NCBI RefSeq assembly: GCF_000359605.1
Contig: NZ_APML01000013.1
Span: 1-52,860, forward strand
Direction: 5' to 3'
Source: Gracilibacillus halophilus YIM-C55.5
GTDB taxonomy: Bacteria; Bacillota; Bacilli; Bacillales; Amphibacillaceae
Length of the DNA stretch: 52,860 nucleotides
The first letter of the stretch is position 1. Each line of letters starts with the position of its first letter. Made by a program: the position numbers and the translations under genes. Below are positions 1 through 9,311 of this stretch, piece after piece. The notes under the pieces are model-generated. The model was not told the DNA's origin, ran no database searches, and saw only the letters and a list, made by a program, of their open reading frames with translations.

Positions 1-4
1 CATA

Positions 5-48
5 TTACTGGGAAATCCGCATGTGACCAAGACTCGATTTCCCAGTAA
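5..48 (-). terminator. Long inverted repeat after the binding-protein gene
   Basis: Positions 5-17 and 36-48 form a perfect 13-bp inverted repeat with an 18-nt loop, just past the stop codon of the solute-binding protein gene. The minus-strand transcript would fold into a strong hairpin, but no clear T-tract follows within the window. It could be a terminator, an mRNA 3' stabiliser or an attenuator before another gene beyond the window edge. Confidence 0.4.
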
Positions 49-70
49 AAAGCTAATACCTTTTATCTAC

Positions 71-1762
71 TTAGTTCGTTCCCCATAATTCCATGATATC
101 CTGAGTCATTTGAGTCATATCTTGATTCGCTTTTTCAATATTCATCGCATCTAATTCGTCGATCATCGCATCCCAACTGTCATCAAAATCAGCGGGATCA
201 CCTAATATCATTTGCGTAATTCGTTGTTCGGTTAAATCATCCGCCTTTTGCTGAATAATTTCAACGTCACTACCAGAAGGGATCGTGTAGTTTGCCACAC
301 TACCATGCTTAGAGGTTTCTAAGTCTTCTGTCTGCGGGAACCAATCAATCCAGTTTTCCATTCCATATTCTGATAACGCTTCTTTCTCTGCACTGTTAAA
401 GTTATCGATTATATCCTGCTCGGTGTTTGGCGTGATCGATTGACCATTGGAATCAACCGCTCCATTACCCCATTGAGGAAATGGATACACATAATAACCA
501 ACACCCGTTTCTTTCGCATAATCAGCGTCTGTATTCATCCGTTCTCGATCCTCTTCATGCATCACACGTTTTCCATCGACTATGTCATAATTTTCACCTT
601 CAATTCCCCAATTGGTGAGAATTTGCGCTTCTTCAGATGCCATCCAATCTAAAAATTCAAATGCCTCTTCTTTATGCTCACTTGTTGACGAAATCGCAAT
701 CCCCCAACCACCAGCAAAACCATAATCTTTCAATGCTTGGGATTGGTAGTCAGACCCTAACGTAACTGGAAGTGGTGCATAGGTCCGCCAATCCTTACCA
801 TCAGCGACTAATGCTTTATCCGCATCGCCAATGTTCCAATTTTGATCAGCAATCGCTAATACCCGACCAGAAGACAATTTTGAAATATACGTATCATGTG
901 TATGGGTGAATGATTCTGGATCAAGTAATCCTTTGTCATGCATGCCGTTGAGCCATTTAAAATATGCTTTCATCTCTGGCAATAAAAATTTATACGTCGT
1001 TTCCCCAGTGTCATTATCTACGGCCCACTGACCATCATCAGCAAGACCTGCAGCAAACCCAGCTGGATTACCAACTGTTATTAACCAACGCCAATCACTA
1101 CCTAATAATGACAGGGGAATCGTCTCTTGACCGTCAATTTCCGGATACATTTCATAATATTCAGTAATTGCTTGTTCAAAATCTTCTAATGTGCGGATTT
1201 CTGGATACCCTAATTCACGCAACACATCTAGCTGAACTTGAAACGTACCGCTCGTTTCCCAATGAGCATTTTCAACTCCATACGTTCCGACTGTATAAAT
1301 GCTTGGGTCATCGATTGAATTCCGTAAACGGTCGATCTGATCTCCATACATCGCTTTTAGATGATCACCTTTTTCCTCAATCAAATCATCGAGTTTAATG
1401 ACACCACCTGCTTCGATTAACTTTCCAATGTCTCCTTTAGCATAAATTAAATCAGGATAATCACCACTAGCGATCATTAGCGGGATCGCTTCTTCATCAC
1501 CACCAACTGGATAATCCATTTCTAATTTAATACCTGTTTTTTCAGTGATTTTTTTGGCAACAGGATCATCAAATGCTTTCTCTTCCCCATCTGCATTAAA
1601 AAAAGTAAGCGTTAATGGTTCGTCGGACTCAGATCCCGTTTCTTCTTGAGAATTTTCACCTTCATCGGTTCCGGCTTCTTCATCATCACTACAAGCAACT
1701 AGAACAACAACAGCGACGAAAAAAAACAACACCCACAATGGATACAAAAATTTTCGTTTCAT
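71..1762 (-). CDS. LplA/YtcQ-type sugar ABC transporter binding lipoprotein
   Basis: This 563-residue lipoprotein is the extracytoplasmic solute-binding component of a carbohydrate ABC importer. The start is the ATG at 1762, because GGAGGG lies 6 nt upstream; a longer in-frame reading adds 12 residues without such a site. The N-terminus is MKRKF followed by a hydrophobic stretch and a lipobox ending VLVAC, so the cysteine near residue 24 is lipidated. An acidic linker rich in Asp, Glu and Ser follows. The mature part looks like family 1 binding proteins of the large LplA/YtcQ class (about 500-560 residues). It is the last gene of an operon with two permeases (1805-3616). No ATPase is encoded here, as is normal for transporters that use a shared MsmX-type ATPase. 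The substrate is inferred to be an oligosaccharide handled by the neighbouring GH95 enzyme. Confidence 0.88.
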   Translation of the reverse strand: MKRKFLYPLWVLFFFVAVVVLVACSDDEEAGTDEGENSQEETGSESDEPLTLTFFNADGEEKAFDDPVAKKITEKTGIKLEMDYPVGGDEEAIPLMIASGDYPDLIYAKGDIGKLIEAGGVIKLDDLIEEKGDHLKAMYGDQIDRLRNSIDDPSIYTVGTYGVENAHWETSGTFQVQLDVLRELGYPEIRTLEDFEQAITEYYEMYPEIDGQETIPLSLLGSDWRWLITVGNPAGFAAGLADDGQWAVDNDTGETTYKFLLPEMKAYFKWLNGMHDKGLLDPESFTHTHDTYISKLSSGRVLAIADQNWNIGDADKALVADGKDWRTYAPLPVTLGSDYQSQALKDYGFAGGWGIAISSTSEHKEEAFEFLDWMASEEAQILTNWGIEGENYDIVDGKRVMHEEDRERMNTDADYAKETGVGYYVYPFPQWGNGAVDSNGQSITPNTEQDIIDNFNSAEKEALSEYGMENWIDWFPQTEDLETSKHGSVANYTIPSGSDVEIIQQKADDLTEQRITQMILGDPADFDDSWDAMIDELDAMNIEKANQDMTQMTQDIMELWGTN

Positions 1763-1804
1763 TATTTCCCTCCATTTTATAAATGATTGATGTAACAAAC
1801 ATCT

Positions 1805-2689
1805 TTAGCTTTTGACGGCACCAAGTGTTAAACCGGTTACAAAATACTTTTGCAAAAATGGATAAACTAATAGAATTGGTACAGTAGCGATAATCGTAAT
1901 GGCCATTTTAATGGATTGTGGATTTGTCTGTCCGGCTATGACTTCTGCATTCTGTGATGTAATATCACCACTCGATATATTCGCATTATCTAATATTTTC
2001 ATTAATTCGAATTGTAGAGTCGTCAATGCCTCGTTCCCTCGTGCATATAAATACGTGTCAAACCAACTATTCCACTGCGCAACAGCTAGAAATAACGCAA
2101 TTGTTGCAACGACTGGCATGCATAAGGGAATAATAATCTTATAAAAAATGACAAAATCATTCGCACCATCCATTTTCGCCGATTCTTCAAGCGCAGTTGG
2201 CAAACTATCCATAAATGATCGAATAATGATCACATGAAAAGCAGAGATTAACATGGGCCAAATGTAAACCATAAAATCATTAATTAAACCGAGCTCTCGA
2301 ATTAAAATATAGTCTGGAATCAAACCACCGCTTATAAACATCGTCAATACTAGTAAAAAGCCGAAAATGCCTTTAAAAACAAAATCTTTGCGACTCAACG
2401 TATACGCCAACATTGTACTGGCGATAATTCCGGTAATGGTTCCAACGACAGTGCGAAGAACAGACATCAGTGAAGCTTGCAGGAGCAAGTCATTACTTCC
2501 GAAAATCTCTTGGTAGTTTGCTAAGGTAAAATCGCGTGGCCATATATGAATACCGCCTTTTGCTGTATCCACTGCATTGTTAAGCGAAATGGCTAGTATA
2601 TTGAGAAAAGGATAAAGGGTAATAACAATAATAAAGATCATAAACAATGTAAGCAGCATATCAAATGTCGTCCATTTTCTCCGACTCAT
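1805..2689 (-). CDS. LplC/YtcP-type sugar ABC transporter permease (MalG-like)
   Basis: This 294-residue inner-membrane permease has about six hydrophobic segments. The first spans roughly residues 11-32 (FDMLLTLFMIF onward) and the last lies near the C-terminus. The EAA loop that contacts the ATPase is visible as EESAKMDGANDFVIFYKIIIP without its last residues, near residues 180-200. The C-terminus ends TGLTLGAVKS, typical of MalG/LplC proteins. GGGAGG sits 6 nt before the ATG. The gene lies 30 bp after the partner permease and 42 bp before the lipoprotein gene, so the three form one transporter operon. Confidence 0.9.
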   Translation of the reverse strand: MSRRKWTTFDMLLTLFMIFIIVITLYPFLNILAISLNNAVDTAKGGIHIWPRDFTLANYQEIFGSNDLLLQASLMSVLRTVVGTITGIIASTMLAYTLSRKDFVFKGIFGFLLVLTMFISGGLIPDYILIRELGLINDFMVYIWPMLISAFHVIIIRSFMDSLPTALEESAKMDGANDFVIFYKIIIPLCMPVVATIALFLAVAQWNSWFDTYLYARGNEALTTLQFELMKILDNANISSGDITSQNAEVIAGQTNPQSIKMAITIIATVPILLVYPFLQKYFVTGLTLGAVKS

Positions 2690-2719
2690 AGCAATTCCTC
2701 CCTTCGCTGATGATTTTTA

Positions 2720-3616
2720 TTAAAACACACGTCCTTCGCCAATTCGTTTTGCAAATCCGTTACAAATAAGGATTAAAATGACACTGATAACAGATTTAAA
2801 AATACCGATGGCTGTACCAAATGAATAGCGAAACATACCAATCCCGTATTCTAATGCATACATATCAATCACTAACGCTTTTTCAGCCACAATATTGTTT
2901 CCTAACAACATCTGCTTCTCAAATCCAATATTAATCAAATTTCCAATGTTTAAAATTAGTAAAACGATAATCACTGGGCGAATGCTCGGGAGTGTAATAT
3001 GCCACATCTGCCGCCATCGACTTGCCCCGTCTACCTTAGCCGCTTCATACAACTGGGGATCGACACCTGCCATCGCAGCTAAATATATAATTGCATTCCA
3101 GCCTGTTTCCTTCCAAACGTCAGCAGCTGTCACAATGCCCCAAAATAAATTCGGCTCAGCCATAAAACTGATGGGACGATCAACGATACCGATACCCGTC
3201 AACAAATTATTAACGATTCCGTCTTGTGACAGCATCGTAATAACAATATTGGCAACAATCACCCATGACACAAAATGAGGCAAATACGAAATCGTTTGTG
3301 TCCATTTTTTCATTGTTATAAAGCGGAGTTCATTTAACAAGAGAGCAAAACCAATCGCTGATATCGTACCAAAGACCAATCCTAATATCCCCATACCAAG
3401 TGTATTCTCAAGTGCCCGGTAAAACATCGGTTCTTGAAATAAATCGCGAAAATGTGCAAAACCTACCCATTCTTGATTGAATAATCCAAATGCAGGTTTA
3501 TAATCTTGAAATGCCATCACCCAACCTGCAATTGGCACATATTTAAAAATGAGTAGCCAAATAATGAAAGGGAAGGACATGAGTAATAGGCTTTTTGTGT
3601 TTTCATTCTTTGCCAT
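2720..3616 (-). CDS. LplB/YteP-type sugar ABC transporter permease, N-terminus displaced by frameshift
   Basis: This frame encodes 298 residues of a MalF/LplB-type permease. FKYVPIAGWVMAFQDYKP near the N-terminus and an EAA loop (YEAAKVDGASRWRQMW) are typical of the family. The internal ATG at 3616 has only a weak GGTG upstream. A second reading frame beginning at 3708 has a strong AAAGGGGTG site 6 nt before its ATG and encodes a plausible cytoplasmic N-terminus that overlaps this one. Inserting one base near 3583-3588 would join them into a protein of about 329 residues, with YYLM leading into SFPFIIW as in relatives. Either a one-base sequencing error or a real frameshift is likely. The membrane core is complete in either case. 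It is the first gene of the transporter operon, downstream of a cre-controlled promoter. Confidence 0.83.
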   Translation of the reverse strand: MAKNENTKSLLLMSFPFIIWLLIFKYVPIAGWVMAFQDYKPAFGLFNQEWVGFAHFRDLFQEPMFYRALENTLGMGILGLVFGTISAIGFALLLNELRFITMKKWTQTISYLPHFVSWVIVANIVITMLSQDGIVNNLLTGIGIVDRPISFMAEPNLFWGIVTAADVWKETGWNAIIYLAAMAGVDPQLYEAAKVDGASRWRQMWHITLPSIRPVIIVLLILNIGNLINIGFEKQMLLGNNIVAEKALVIDMYALEYGIGMFRYSFGTAIGIFKSVISVILILICNGFAKRIGEGRVF

Positions 3617-3708
3617 ACACTTTTTTCACCTGGTCGTTTTGATGTCGATGTATTCGGATCTAGTAGTTCTGATTGGGGTTGTGGATATACATGATTCTGC
3701 TTGCTCAT
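3585..3708 (-). other. Out-of-frame N-terminal segment of the LplB-like permease
   Basis: The ATG at 3708 is preceded by AAAGGGGTG with a 6-nt spacer, the best start signal in front of the permease. It encodes about 41 residues beginning MSKQNHVYPQPQ and reaching WQRMKTQKAYY, which resembles the basic cytoplasmic lead-in of LplB/YteP permeases. After TATTAC the frame leaves the permease and stops at 3517. Restoring one base here would fuse it to the permease core. Confidence 0.7.
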
Positions 3709-3747
3709 TCAGCTCACCCCTTTTAAGAAAATCATGTCTTCATTGTC

Positions 3748-3776
3748 ATTATATTGGTAAGCGCTTTCTTTATAAA
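3748..3776 (-). promoter_or_regulatory. Transporter operon promoter with embedded cre box
   Basis: On the minus strand a TATAAT -10 box (plus 3748-3753) lies 17 nt after a weak TTTATA -35. The spacer contains AGAAAGCGCTTACC (plus 3756-3769), which matches the CcpA cre consensus except at the first base. A cre between -35 and -10 should give direct repression by CcpA. The weak -35 suggests that an activator, plausibly the YesN-like regulator encoded nearby, is needed. Confidence 0.65.
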
Positions 3777-3864
3777 CCTAACAAATGAGCTATAAAATCA
3801 TGTAAAAATGAGAGGTACTTTTTCGTTCGATCCATGTGATGGAGATCATTCGCCATAATGCAAA

Positions 3865-3897
3865 ATAAAAAAAGACTAATGCCCATCAACATTAGCC
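3865..3897 (-). terminator. Rho-independent terminator of the GH95-YesMN-YesL-DUF4340 operon
   Basis: The minus strand reads GGCTAATG, an 8-nt loop, CATTAGTC and then a long T-run (plus 3865-3873). The stop codon of the DUF4340-type gene lies inside the left arm. It separates this operon from the transporter operon downstream. Confidence 0.85.
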
Positions 3898-5244
3898 TTC
3901 TCCATTTCTTATCGTTTCAATTGCTTGATACACTTTTTCCTTTTTGATGGCAAATTCCATTACTTGTTCACGTAATTGTACGGCAAATTCTTCTTGATTG
4001 AGGGAGACAAAATTCACCTTTTTCGTTTTAACGTCACCATTTTCCAAGCGAATCTCATACGTCATGGTGACATCTGCTTCTTCTGTTTTCGGTTCTTTCT
4101 TGAGATGACGATCCACCGTTAGTCCAGCGACGGATTGATACATGTTTCGAAAGGATTGTTCCTCTATTTTTTTATCATTAATAAAGAAGTCCTGTTTACC
4201 GTCTTGGTCGGTCGAACTTTGCTTATGATCTACTTCAATACGTATTTTTTCGCCGGAAGAAGTATCAATCGTTAATTGATTTAACACATCTAATGAAATA
4301 ATGGAAACAAATTTATCGATCATATCAAAACTTGGACGACTATACGGATCAAGTAACGCTGTTTCCAAAGTATAGATTTGATCCTCGCCCTTTACTTTCG
4401 CATAATACTGTTGCTCTGGGGCAGGATCACCAATCACTACCGTTTGTTTCCTTTGATTTTCACTCATAAAAGTAATCGAAAAATTTGAATCCGTTAAGCC
4501 AACATCGCTTTCATCATCTACCGTTTTTGTTGCTTCCAGTTGCTCGATTCCGTTCAGAATTTCTTGCATCGGAGTAAAACCAACACTATAAACGCCTTCA
4601 TACGGCTCATGCATATACCAGCCACTAATATGCGCAAGTGCTTCTGCATCTGAATAAGGAGATTCCTTCTGTAATTCAATGTGTTCGGTTCCATTATGAA
4701 TCGTGATTTGTTGTAATTGGTTCGGTGCAATTGAGATCAACCGTTGATCAACAATATCGTTGGGATGTAAAGGAATTGTCTCAATGACAGTACGATCGAC
4801 AAGATACACTTGTTGTCTTTCCATGTGTTCAATGTAATATTGCTCACGATTGGGGTGCATCTGACCGACGGAAATACGTTGTCCTTCCCCCGCTTGATTC
4901 GTAAATTTGACGGTTACATTTGGAAATTTCAGCGCTACAGATGATCGATCCACATCAATGGCTTCCCCTTTCATTTCGGTCATCGCAGTAATAAATCCTT
5001 GCACTCGTTCCCTATAAATGGATTGATCTACATGAGGCACTGTCCAATTATCGCCTTCTTTCGTAAGTGACACACGTTGATCTGCAAAAACATCAATCGC
5101 TTGAATCTCACCTGTTGCCTTTAGTACTTGTTCTTCTGCAGCTTCAACGGTTTCTTGATCATTCTTTAACACCGCCCAAATGAGTATGCTTATAAGCCCC
5201 ACAAACATCATGATCAACAATAACCATTTTCGCCTAATTTTCAT
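3892..5244 (-). CDS. Membrane-anchored DUF4340-type protein
   Basis: This 450-residue protein begins with a short basic tail and one hydrophobic segment (about residues 6-25). The rest is a hydrophilic, presumably extracytoplasmic region. It has two similar halves with the DUF4340 pattern: a strand with a KEGDNWTV-type Trp motif, then FPNVTVKFTN, a VGQMHPN-type turn and QVYLVDRTVI. DUF4340 proteins are known mainly from gliding-motility contexts and have no established reaction. The start codon overlaps the yesL-like stop by 4 bp, so the two are translationally coupled. Its place as last gene of a sensor/glycosidase operon suggests an envelope role linked to glycan sensing or uptake, which is inference. 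The family call comes from recognised pattern only. Confidence 0.65.
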   Translation of the reverse strand: MKIRRKWLLLIMMFVGLISILIWAVLKNDQETVEAAEEQVLKATGEIQAIDVFADQRVSLTKEGDNWTVPHVDQSIYRERVQGFITAMTEMKGEAIDVDRSSVALKFPNVTVKFTNQAGEGQRISVGQMHPNREQYYIEHMERQQVYLVDRTVIETIPLHPNDIVDQRLISIAPNQLQQITIHNGTEHIELQKESPYSDAEALAHISGWYMHEPYEGVYSVGFTPMQEILNGIEQLEATKTVDDESDVGLTDSNFSITFMSENQRKQTVVIGDPAPEQQYYAKVKGEDQIYTLETALLDPYSRPSFDMIDKFVSIISLDVLNQLTIDTSSGEKIRIEVDHKQSSTDQDGKQDFFINDKKIEEQSFRNMYQSVAGLTVDRHLKKEPKTEEADVTMTYEIRLENGDVKTKKVNFVSLNQEEFAVQLREQVMEFAIKKEKVYQAIETIRNGEG

Positions 5245-5933
5245 TCTTCATCCGCCCTCGTTTGAGTTTTTTCACTAGACACCGTTTCTTGTAAATGATG
5301 GAGTGGCATTTGCATATTAAACATCATAAAAAAGACACCGACACTCATAAAAAACCACATAGTAATTCCAGGTGCAAACACGTAGATCACAGCCAAAGCA
5401 ATGACCGTTGTCACATTTAATATCGTCGTTTTCACATACTTGAACGTCGCATAAATAGAAACAATCAATAAATTTTTCACTTTCACTTCAAATCTACTTA
5501 AAATCGGAAAACCATACATCATAAGTAAACAGCCACATACGATGATTGCAATAAATACGGGGGTTAACCAAGGTATTCTTGTATTTACATAATAAATATC
5601 TACCAGCATAATGGCGATCATCGTAGAAAATAATAACCAAAATTTTGTCGCAATCGCAAAATTCAAACGATAATAATGCCAGAAATCTTTCGTTGGCTGT
5701 ATCGATTGATGCCGTACTAATTTCCCCATACTAGCATACATGGCAGCAATGGCTGGACCAGCTGGTAATGCACCAACATAGAAAACTAAGATATTTTCAA
5801 GACGTAATTCAAACAGACTAAAGACGAATAAATAGAGAACATTCGCTAATAAAAAATAGATATTTGTTAAGAAAAAATAATAGACATATTGGATCAGCCG
5901 ATAGAGTGGTCGCTCCGTTACCAATTGCTCCAT
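5241..5933 (-). CDS. YesL family (DUF624) membrane protein
   Basis: This 230-residue integral membrane protein has about five hydrophobic segments, near residues 15-45, 50-68, 92-112, 120-140 and 165-200. The loop GALPAGPAIAAMYASMGKLVR near residues 53-73 (here shown beyond its core) is characteristic of DUF624/YesL. The molecular function is unknown, but the family is regularly encoded next to YesM/YesN two-component systems and sugar ABC transporters, as here. AAGGAGGG precedes the ATG, and the gene overlaps the regulator upstream by 16 bp and the DUF4340-type gene downstream by 4 bp. Confidence 0.85.
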   Translation of the reverse strand: MEQLVTERPLYRLIQYVYYFFLTNIYFLLANVLYLFVFSLFELRLENILVFYVGALPAGPAIAAMYASMGKLVRHQSIQPTKDFWHYYRLNFAIATKFWLLFSTMIAIMLVDIYYVNTRIPWLTPVFIAIIVCGCLLMMYGFPILSRFEVKVKNLLIVSIYATFKYVKTTILNVTTVIALAVIYVFAPGITMWFFMSVGVFFMMFNMQMPLHHLQETVSSEKTQTRADEE

Positions 5934-7471
5934 TCGTAACCCTCCTTATCACAACGTAGACTTCGTTCATTCATTGCCGCCTTTTTTTGATATGCTTTTG
6001 GGCTTATTCCGACCGCTTTTTTAAATTTTCTATAAAAGTAATCAATATTGCGATAGCCTACCTTTTCTGCTACTTGATAAACCATGAGTTGATCTTGTTC
6101 TAGTAATTGTTTTGCTTTTTCGAGGCGCACATGATCTAAATAGTGATGAAAATAGTCACCTGTATGTTTTTTAAATTTCTTCCCTAAATAAGAGGGATTA
6201 TAGTTAAATAAATCAGCTAATATTTTTACATTTAAATCTCGATCATAATACTGATCAACGAATGCCAGTATTTTTTCAATCGTATGGTCACCTTGACAGG
6301 CATAGCCATTCACTTGATCCATCAATGAAGTAAAATGGTCACTCATTACCGATAAGGCAGCCTGCAAACTCTCAACTTGACAGATTTGATCTGACCAATG
6401 ATCGGTTTGAGTCGATGTGATATCATGATCTTCTGCTAAGTTTTGGTTTACTATTTTGATAAGATGAATAAGATCTGCTCGAATTCTCGTTGCATGAAAT
6501 TGTTTTGCTTGTATATACGTTTCTAATTCTTGCAATGCTTCTTTTAAATGAGCAGGATCCCCAAATTCGATGGCACGTAAAACAATTTGAATCCACGTTT
6601 TTTCATGCCAATCATTGATTACTTCTTTATTAACGACGTCATGTTGCGTTAAAATGACTAGATCGCGATAAAGGAACGTCAATTGTTGTAATTGTTGAAG
6701 CTGTCGTACCGTCTTTGGTAACTCGTCTAACGATACAGGATGGTCGATCAGTTGTACTTGTGTATGGCGATCGACTGACGTATACCCATCACGCACAAGT
6801 TTCTCCAGTGTTTTTCGCACGTCTTTCCTATCATATTGAATAAATATCAAATAAATCACATGTCCTATCTCAACCATTTTCAGTTCTTTCTGCTTTTCGT
6901 GTTGTAATTGATCCCTTATTTTCTCAACATCTAACATATGTGAACCGATCATGCTTCCGATAAAAAATGTCTGATCATTGTATGGTAATAGCCATTCCTG
7001 TTTCCGTTGACGATCGTGGCCCGTTAAAACCGAGCGCCATTTTGTTGTTTCAGATATCCTTTCATATTGACGTAATTGCGAATGCATGTTGTTCTCTTTC
7101 GCACATTGTTTATGTAACGTTTCAAGTAACGGAATCAGTTCATCTTCATCAACTGGTTTGAGCAAATAAGAGGTGACGCCTAAGCGAATCGATTGTTGCG
7201 CATATGAAAAATGCGAATAACCTGATAACACGACAAATTTGCACGTAAATCCTTCTGCTTGCGCCTGTTTCACCATATCAATTCCATTTAAACCTGGCAT
7301 CCGAATATCCACAAACACGACATCAGGCTGATAAGTACGTATTTTTTGTATGCCATCTTTTCCATCTACGGCTGTACCACAAATTTGGCACCCGTAATGT
7401 TCCCAATCAATCACTGCACATAAGCCGTCACGAATGATTTTCTCATCATCGACTAATAGTACATTCAGCAT
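5918..7471 (-). CDS. YesN-like response regulator with AraC-type DNA-binding domain
   Basis: This 517-residue regulator has an N-terminal receiver domain (about residues 1-120) with the acidic pair D8/D9, the phosphoacceptor D55 in FVDIRMPG and the conserved lysine in LLKPVDED. A middle region of about 270 residues is unassigned. The last ~100 residues are an AraC/XylS double helix-turn-helix, ending with VAEKVGYRNIDYFYRKFKK and GISPKAYQKK. AGGAGGGGG lies 5 nt before the ATG, and the gene overlaps the kinase stop by 7 bp. By family precedent it is phosphorylated by the adjacent YesM-like kinase and activates the glycosidase and transporter operons. Confidence 0.92.
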   Translation of the reverse strand: MLNVLLVDDEKIIRDGLCAVIDWEHYGCQICGTAVDGKDGIQKIRTYQPDVVFVDIRMPGLNGIDMVKQAQAEGFTCKFVVLSGYSHFSYAQQSIRLGVTSYLLKPVDEDELIPLLETLHKQCAKENNMHSQLRQYERISETTKWRSVLTGHDRQRKQEWLLPYNDQTFFIGSMIGSHMLDVEKIRDQLQHEKQKELKMVEIGHVIYLIFIQYDRKDVRKTLEKLVRDGYTSVDRHTQVQLIDHPVSLDELPKTVRQLQQLQQLTFLYRDLVILTQHDVVNKEVINDWHEKTWIQIVLRAIEFGDPAHLKEALQELETYIQAKQFHATRIRADLIHLIKIVNQNLAEDHDITSTQTDHWSDQICQVESLQAALSVMSDHFTSLMDQVNGYACQGDHTIEKILAFVDQYYDRDLNVKILADLFNYNPSYLGKKFKKHTGDYFHHYLDHVRLEKAKQLLEQDQLMVYQVAEKVGYRNIDYFYRKFKKAVGISPKAYQKKAAMNERSLRCDKEGYEWSNW

Positions 7472-9261
7472 GACTTCCCCCTCCTATCTACGGATGCTGG
7501 TAAATACAAACGCATCACAGTTCCTACACCTTGTATGCTATCTACCTTTAAACCAAATCGATTGCCATATGTTAGTTGTATGCGTTGATGCACATTATGT
7601 AGCCCAATTCGCTGATCATTCGATTGATGATAGTCCTTATGTAGTTGATTTTTTACCTGTGCAAGTTGACTGCGTGATAACCCGATGCCATTATCAATCA
7701 CTGCAATGACGAGATGATCACTCTCTTCTACTACTTTTATTTTGATAAACCCTTCTCCTTCTTTCTCTTCTAATCCATGAATAATCGCATTTTCGACAAT
7801 TGGTTGAATCAATAATGGATAGAGTGCATAATTTTGATACGCATCATCCACCTCAATGGAATAGTGAAATGTATCACCAAACCGGAGTTTCTGTATCTCT
7901 AAATAGTTTTGAATAAGCGCAATTTCTTGTTGTAGTGGTATCGGTCGATCGGTTCTTTCAAGTGCTGAGCGCATCATTTTACTTAGTCGTTTCACGATAT
8001 CAGCCACTTCACGATCTTGTTGTAATATCGCCTTCATCCGAATCATTTCTAACGTATTATATAGAAAATGTGGATTGATTTGGCTAGCCAGCATTTTAAA
8101 ATCCATCTCTTTTTGTTTTCGCTTCCATTTTTCTTCTTTAATTTGATGAATATAAACTTCTTCAATCATCTTCTGCAAACTTTCTGAGGTTGTCAGGAGA
8201 TCTTGATACACTTGACTAATCTCATCTCTTCCTTTCATATTCTTTTTCATATGAAAGTCCCCTTGTGCCACTTGAACCATTGATTGACGTAATTGTTCAA
8301 TACGGTGGTGAAAACTTTTTATAAAAAACACAAAGAATACTAATGAAAGTGATAGTGCTCCTGTTATAACAAAAAATCCACGCGAAAAAATTTGATTCGA
8401 ATCACGCATCACATCTTCTATAGGAATTATCGTTGCGATTTGAATGTCATTATCAAGTGATTGTTCTGGTTGAAAAGAATGAACACGTACTTTTACATCT
8501 TTCCCGTTCAGTTGGTGATCCGTTATGTATTGATCATATCCCTCTGTTTCTCTCGTTAAAAATTGCGGCGTTTCGCCCATTCTTGTTTCTTCTTGCGAAT
8601 GGACAATGGTTCTATCATCTAATGTGATAAACGAACGATATGGTTCGCCTTCTGTTACTGCTCGTAACTTTTCTGGTGAAACGTAAATCGCTAGTACTCC
8701 CATTAACTGCTTCGATTGTCCGTAAACCGCTCTCGTCAATGCTAAATAGTGTTCATTCGTCCAATAGTCTTGCATATAGACCCATGATATTTTTCCTTTT
8801 TTCGCCATTGCTTCTTGATACCAATTCTTGTTGCGAACGGCTCGATCTGCGTGAATAAAATGGGAATCTGTTATCATTTCTTTCGTCATAAAAAAACGAA
8901 TATTCGCAATTTCGTCGTAATAATTTAGATAATCGCTAAATACGGGATACTGATGATAGGCGTTGTAGACTTCAAGTGCTGTGTCATAATCTCGAGCCAA
9001 AAGCTCTTTTAAATCTCGGTTAAGATAAATTTGATCAGAAATATTCGTCATGCGGTTACAGATGGATTGCATACGCATTTCCAACTTATCTACATTTGAT
9101 TCGGCTTCACTTAACGTATGATTTAATACAACGTCCCGCATACCATAATTTACATAGGCGCCAACGAACAGGACAGGGATGGCTGTGACGATCAAGTATA
9201 TACCTAATAATTTATGTTTGACCTTTAACTGGTGAAACCCATCAACGATCCACCGTATCAC
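7465..9261 (-). CDS. YesM-like sensor histidine kinase
   Basis: This 598-residue membrane kinase has a first transmembrane segment near residues 18-38, an extracytoplasmic sensor of about 240 residues, a second segment near 290-310 and a HAMP linker. The C-terminal kinase is of the LytS/YesM type. The H-box is SQINPHFLYNTLEMIRM, the N-box is VENAIIHGLEE, and the G boxes are DNGIGL and RIGLHNVHQR. The start chosen is the GTG at 9261 because AGGAGGGGG lies 6 nt upstream; a GTG at 9276 would place that site inside the gene. It sits 50 bp after the GH95 gene and overlaps the regulator gene. It probably senses an external oligosaccharide or its binding protein. Confidence 0.92.
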   Translation of the reverse strand: MIRWIVDGFHQLKVKHKLLGIYLIVTAIPVLFVGAYVNYGMRDVVLNHTLSEAESNVDKLEMRMQSICNRMTNISDQIYLNRDLKELLARDYDTALEVYNAYHQYPVFSDYLNYYDEIANIRFFMTKEMITDSHFIHADRAVRNKNWYQEAMAKKGKISWVYMQDYWTNEHYLALTRAVYGQSKQLMGVLAIYVSPEKLRAVTEGEPYRSFITLDDRTIVHSQEETRMGETPQFLTRETEGYDQYITDHQLNGKDVKVRVHSFQPEQSLDNDIQIATIIPIEDVMRDSNQIFSRGFFVITGALSLSLVFFVFFIKSFHHRIEQLRQSMVQVAQGDFHMKKNMKGRDEISQVYQDLLTTSESLQKMIEEVYIHQIKEEKWKRKQKEMDFKMLASQINPHFLYNTLEMIRMKAILQQDREVADIVKRLSKMMRSALERTDRPIPLQQEIALIQNYLEIQKLRFGDTFHYSIEVDDAYQNYALYPLLIQPIVENAIIHGLEEKEGEGFIKIKVVEESDHLVIAVIDNGIGLSRSQLAQVKNQLHKDYHQSNDQRIGLHNVHQRIQLTYGNRFGLKVDSIQGVGTVMRLYLPASVDRRGKSC

Positions 9262-9311
9262 AGTCCCCCTCCTCACTGTTCAAACTTCACTTTTTTATCA
9301 TTGGAACTCAT

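Noticed and set aside
440-652. Open frame of 70 residues on the plus strand inside the binding-protein gene
   Set aside because: It is antisense to a clear lipoprotein gene, has no ribosome site and shows no family features.
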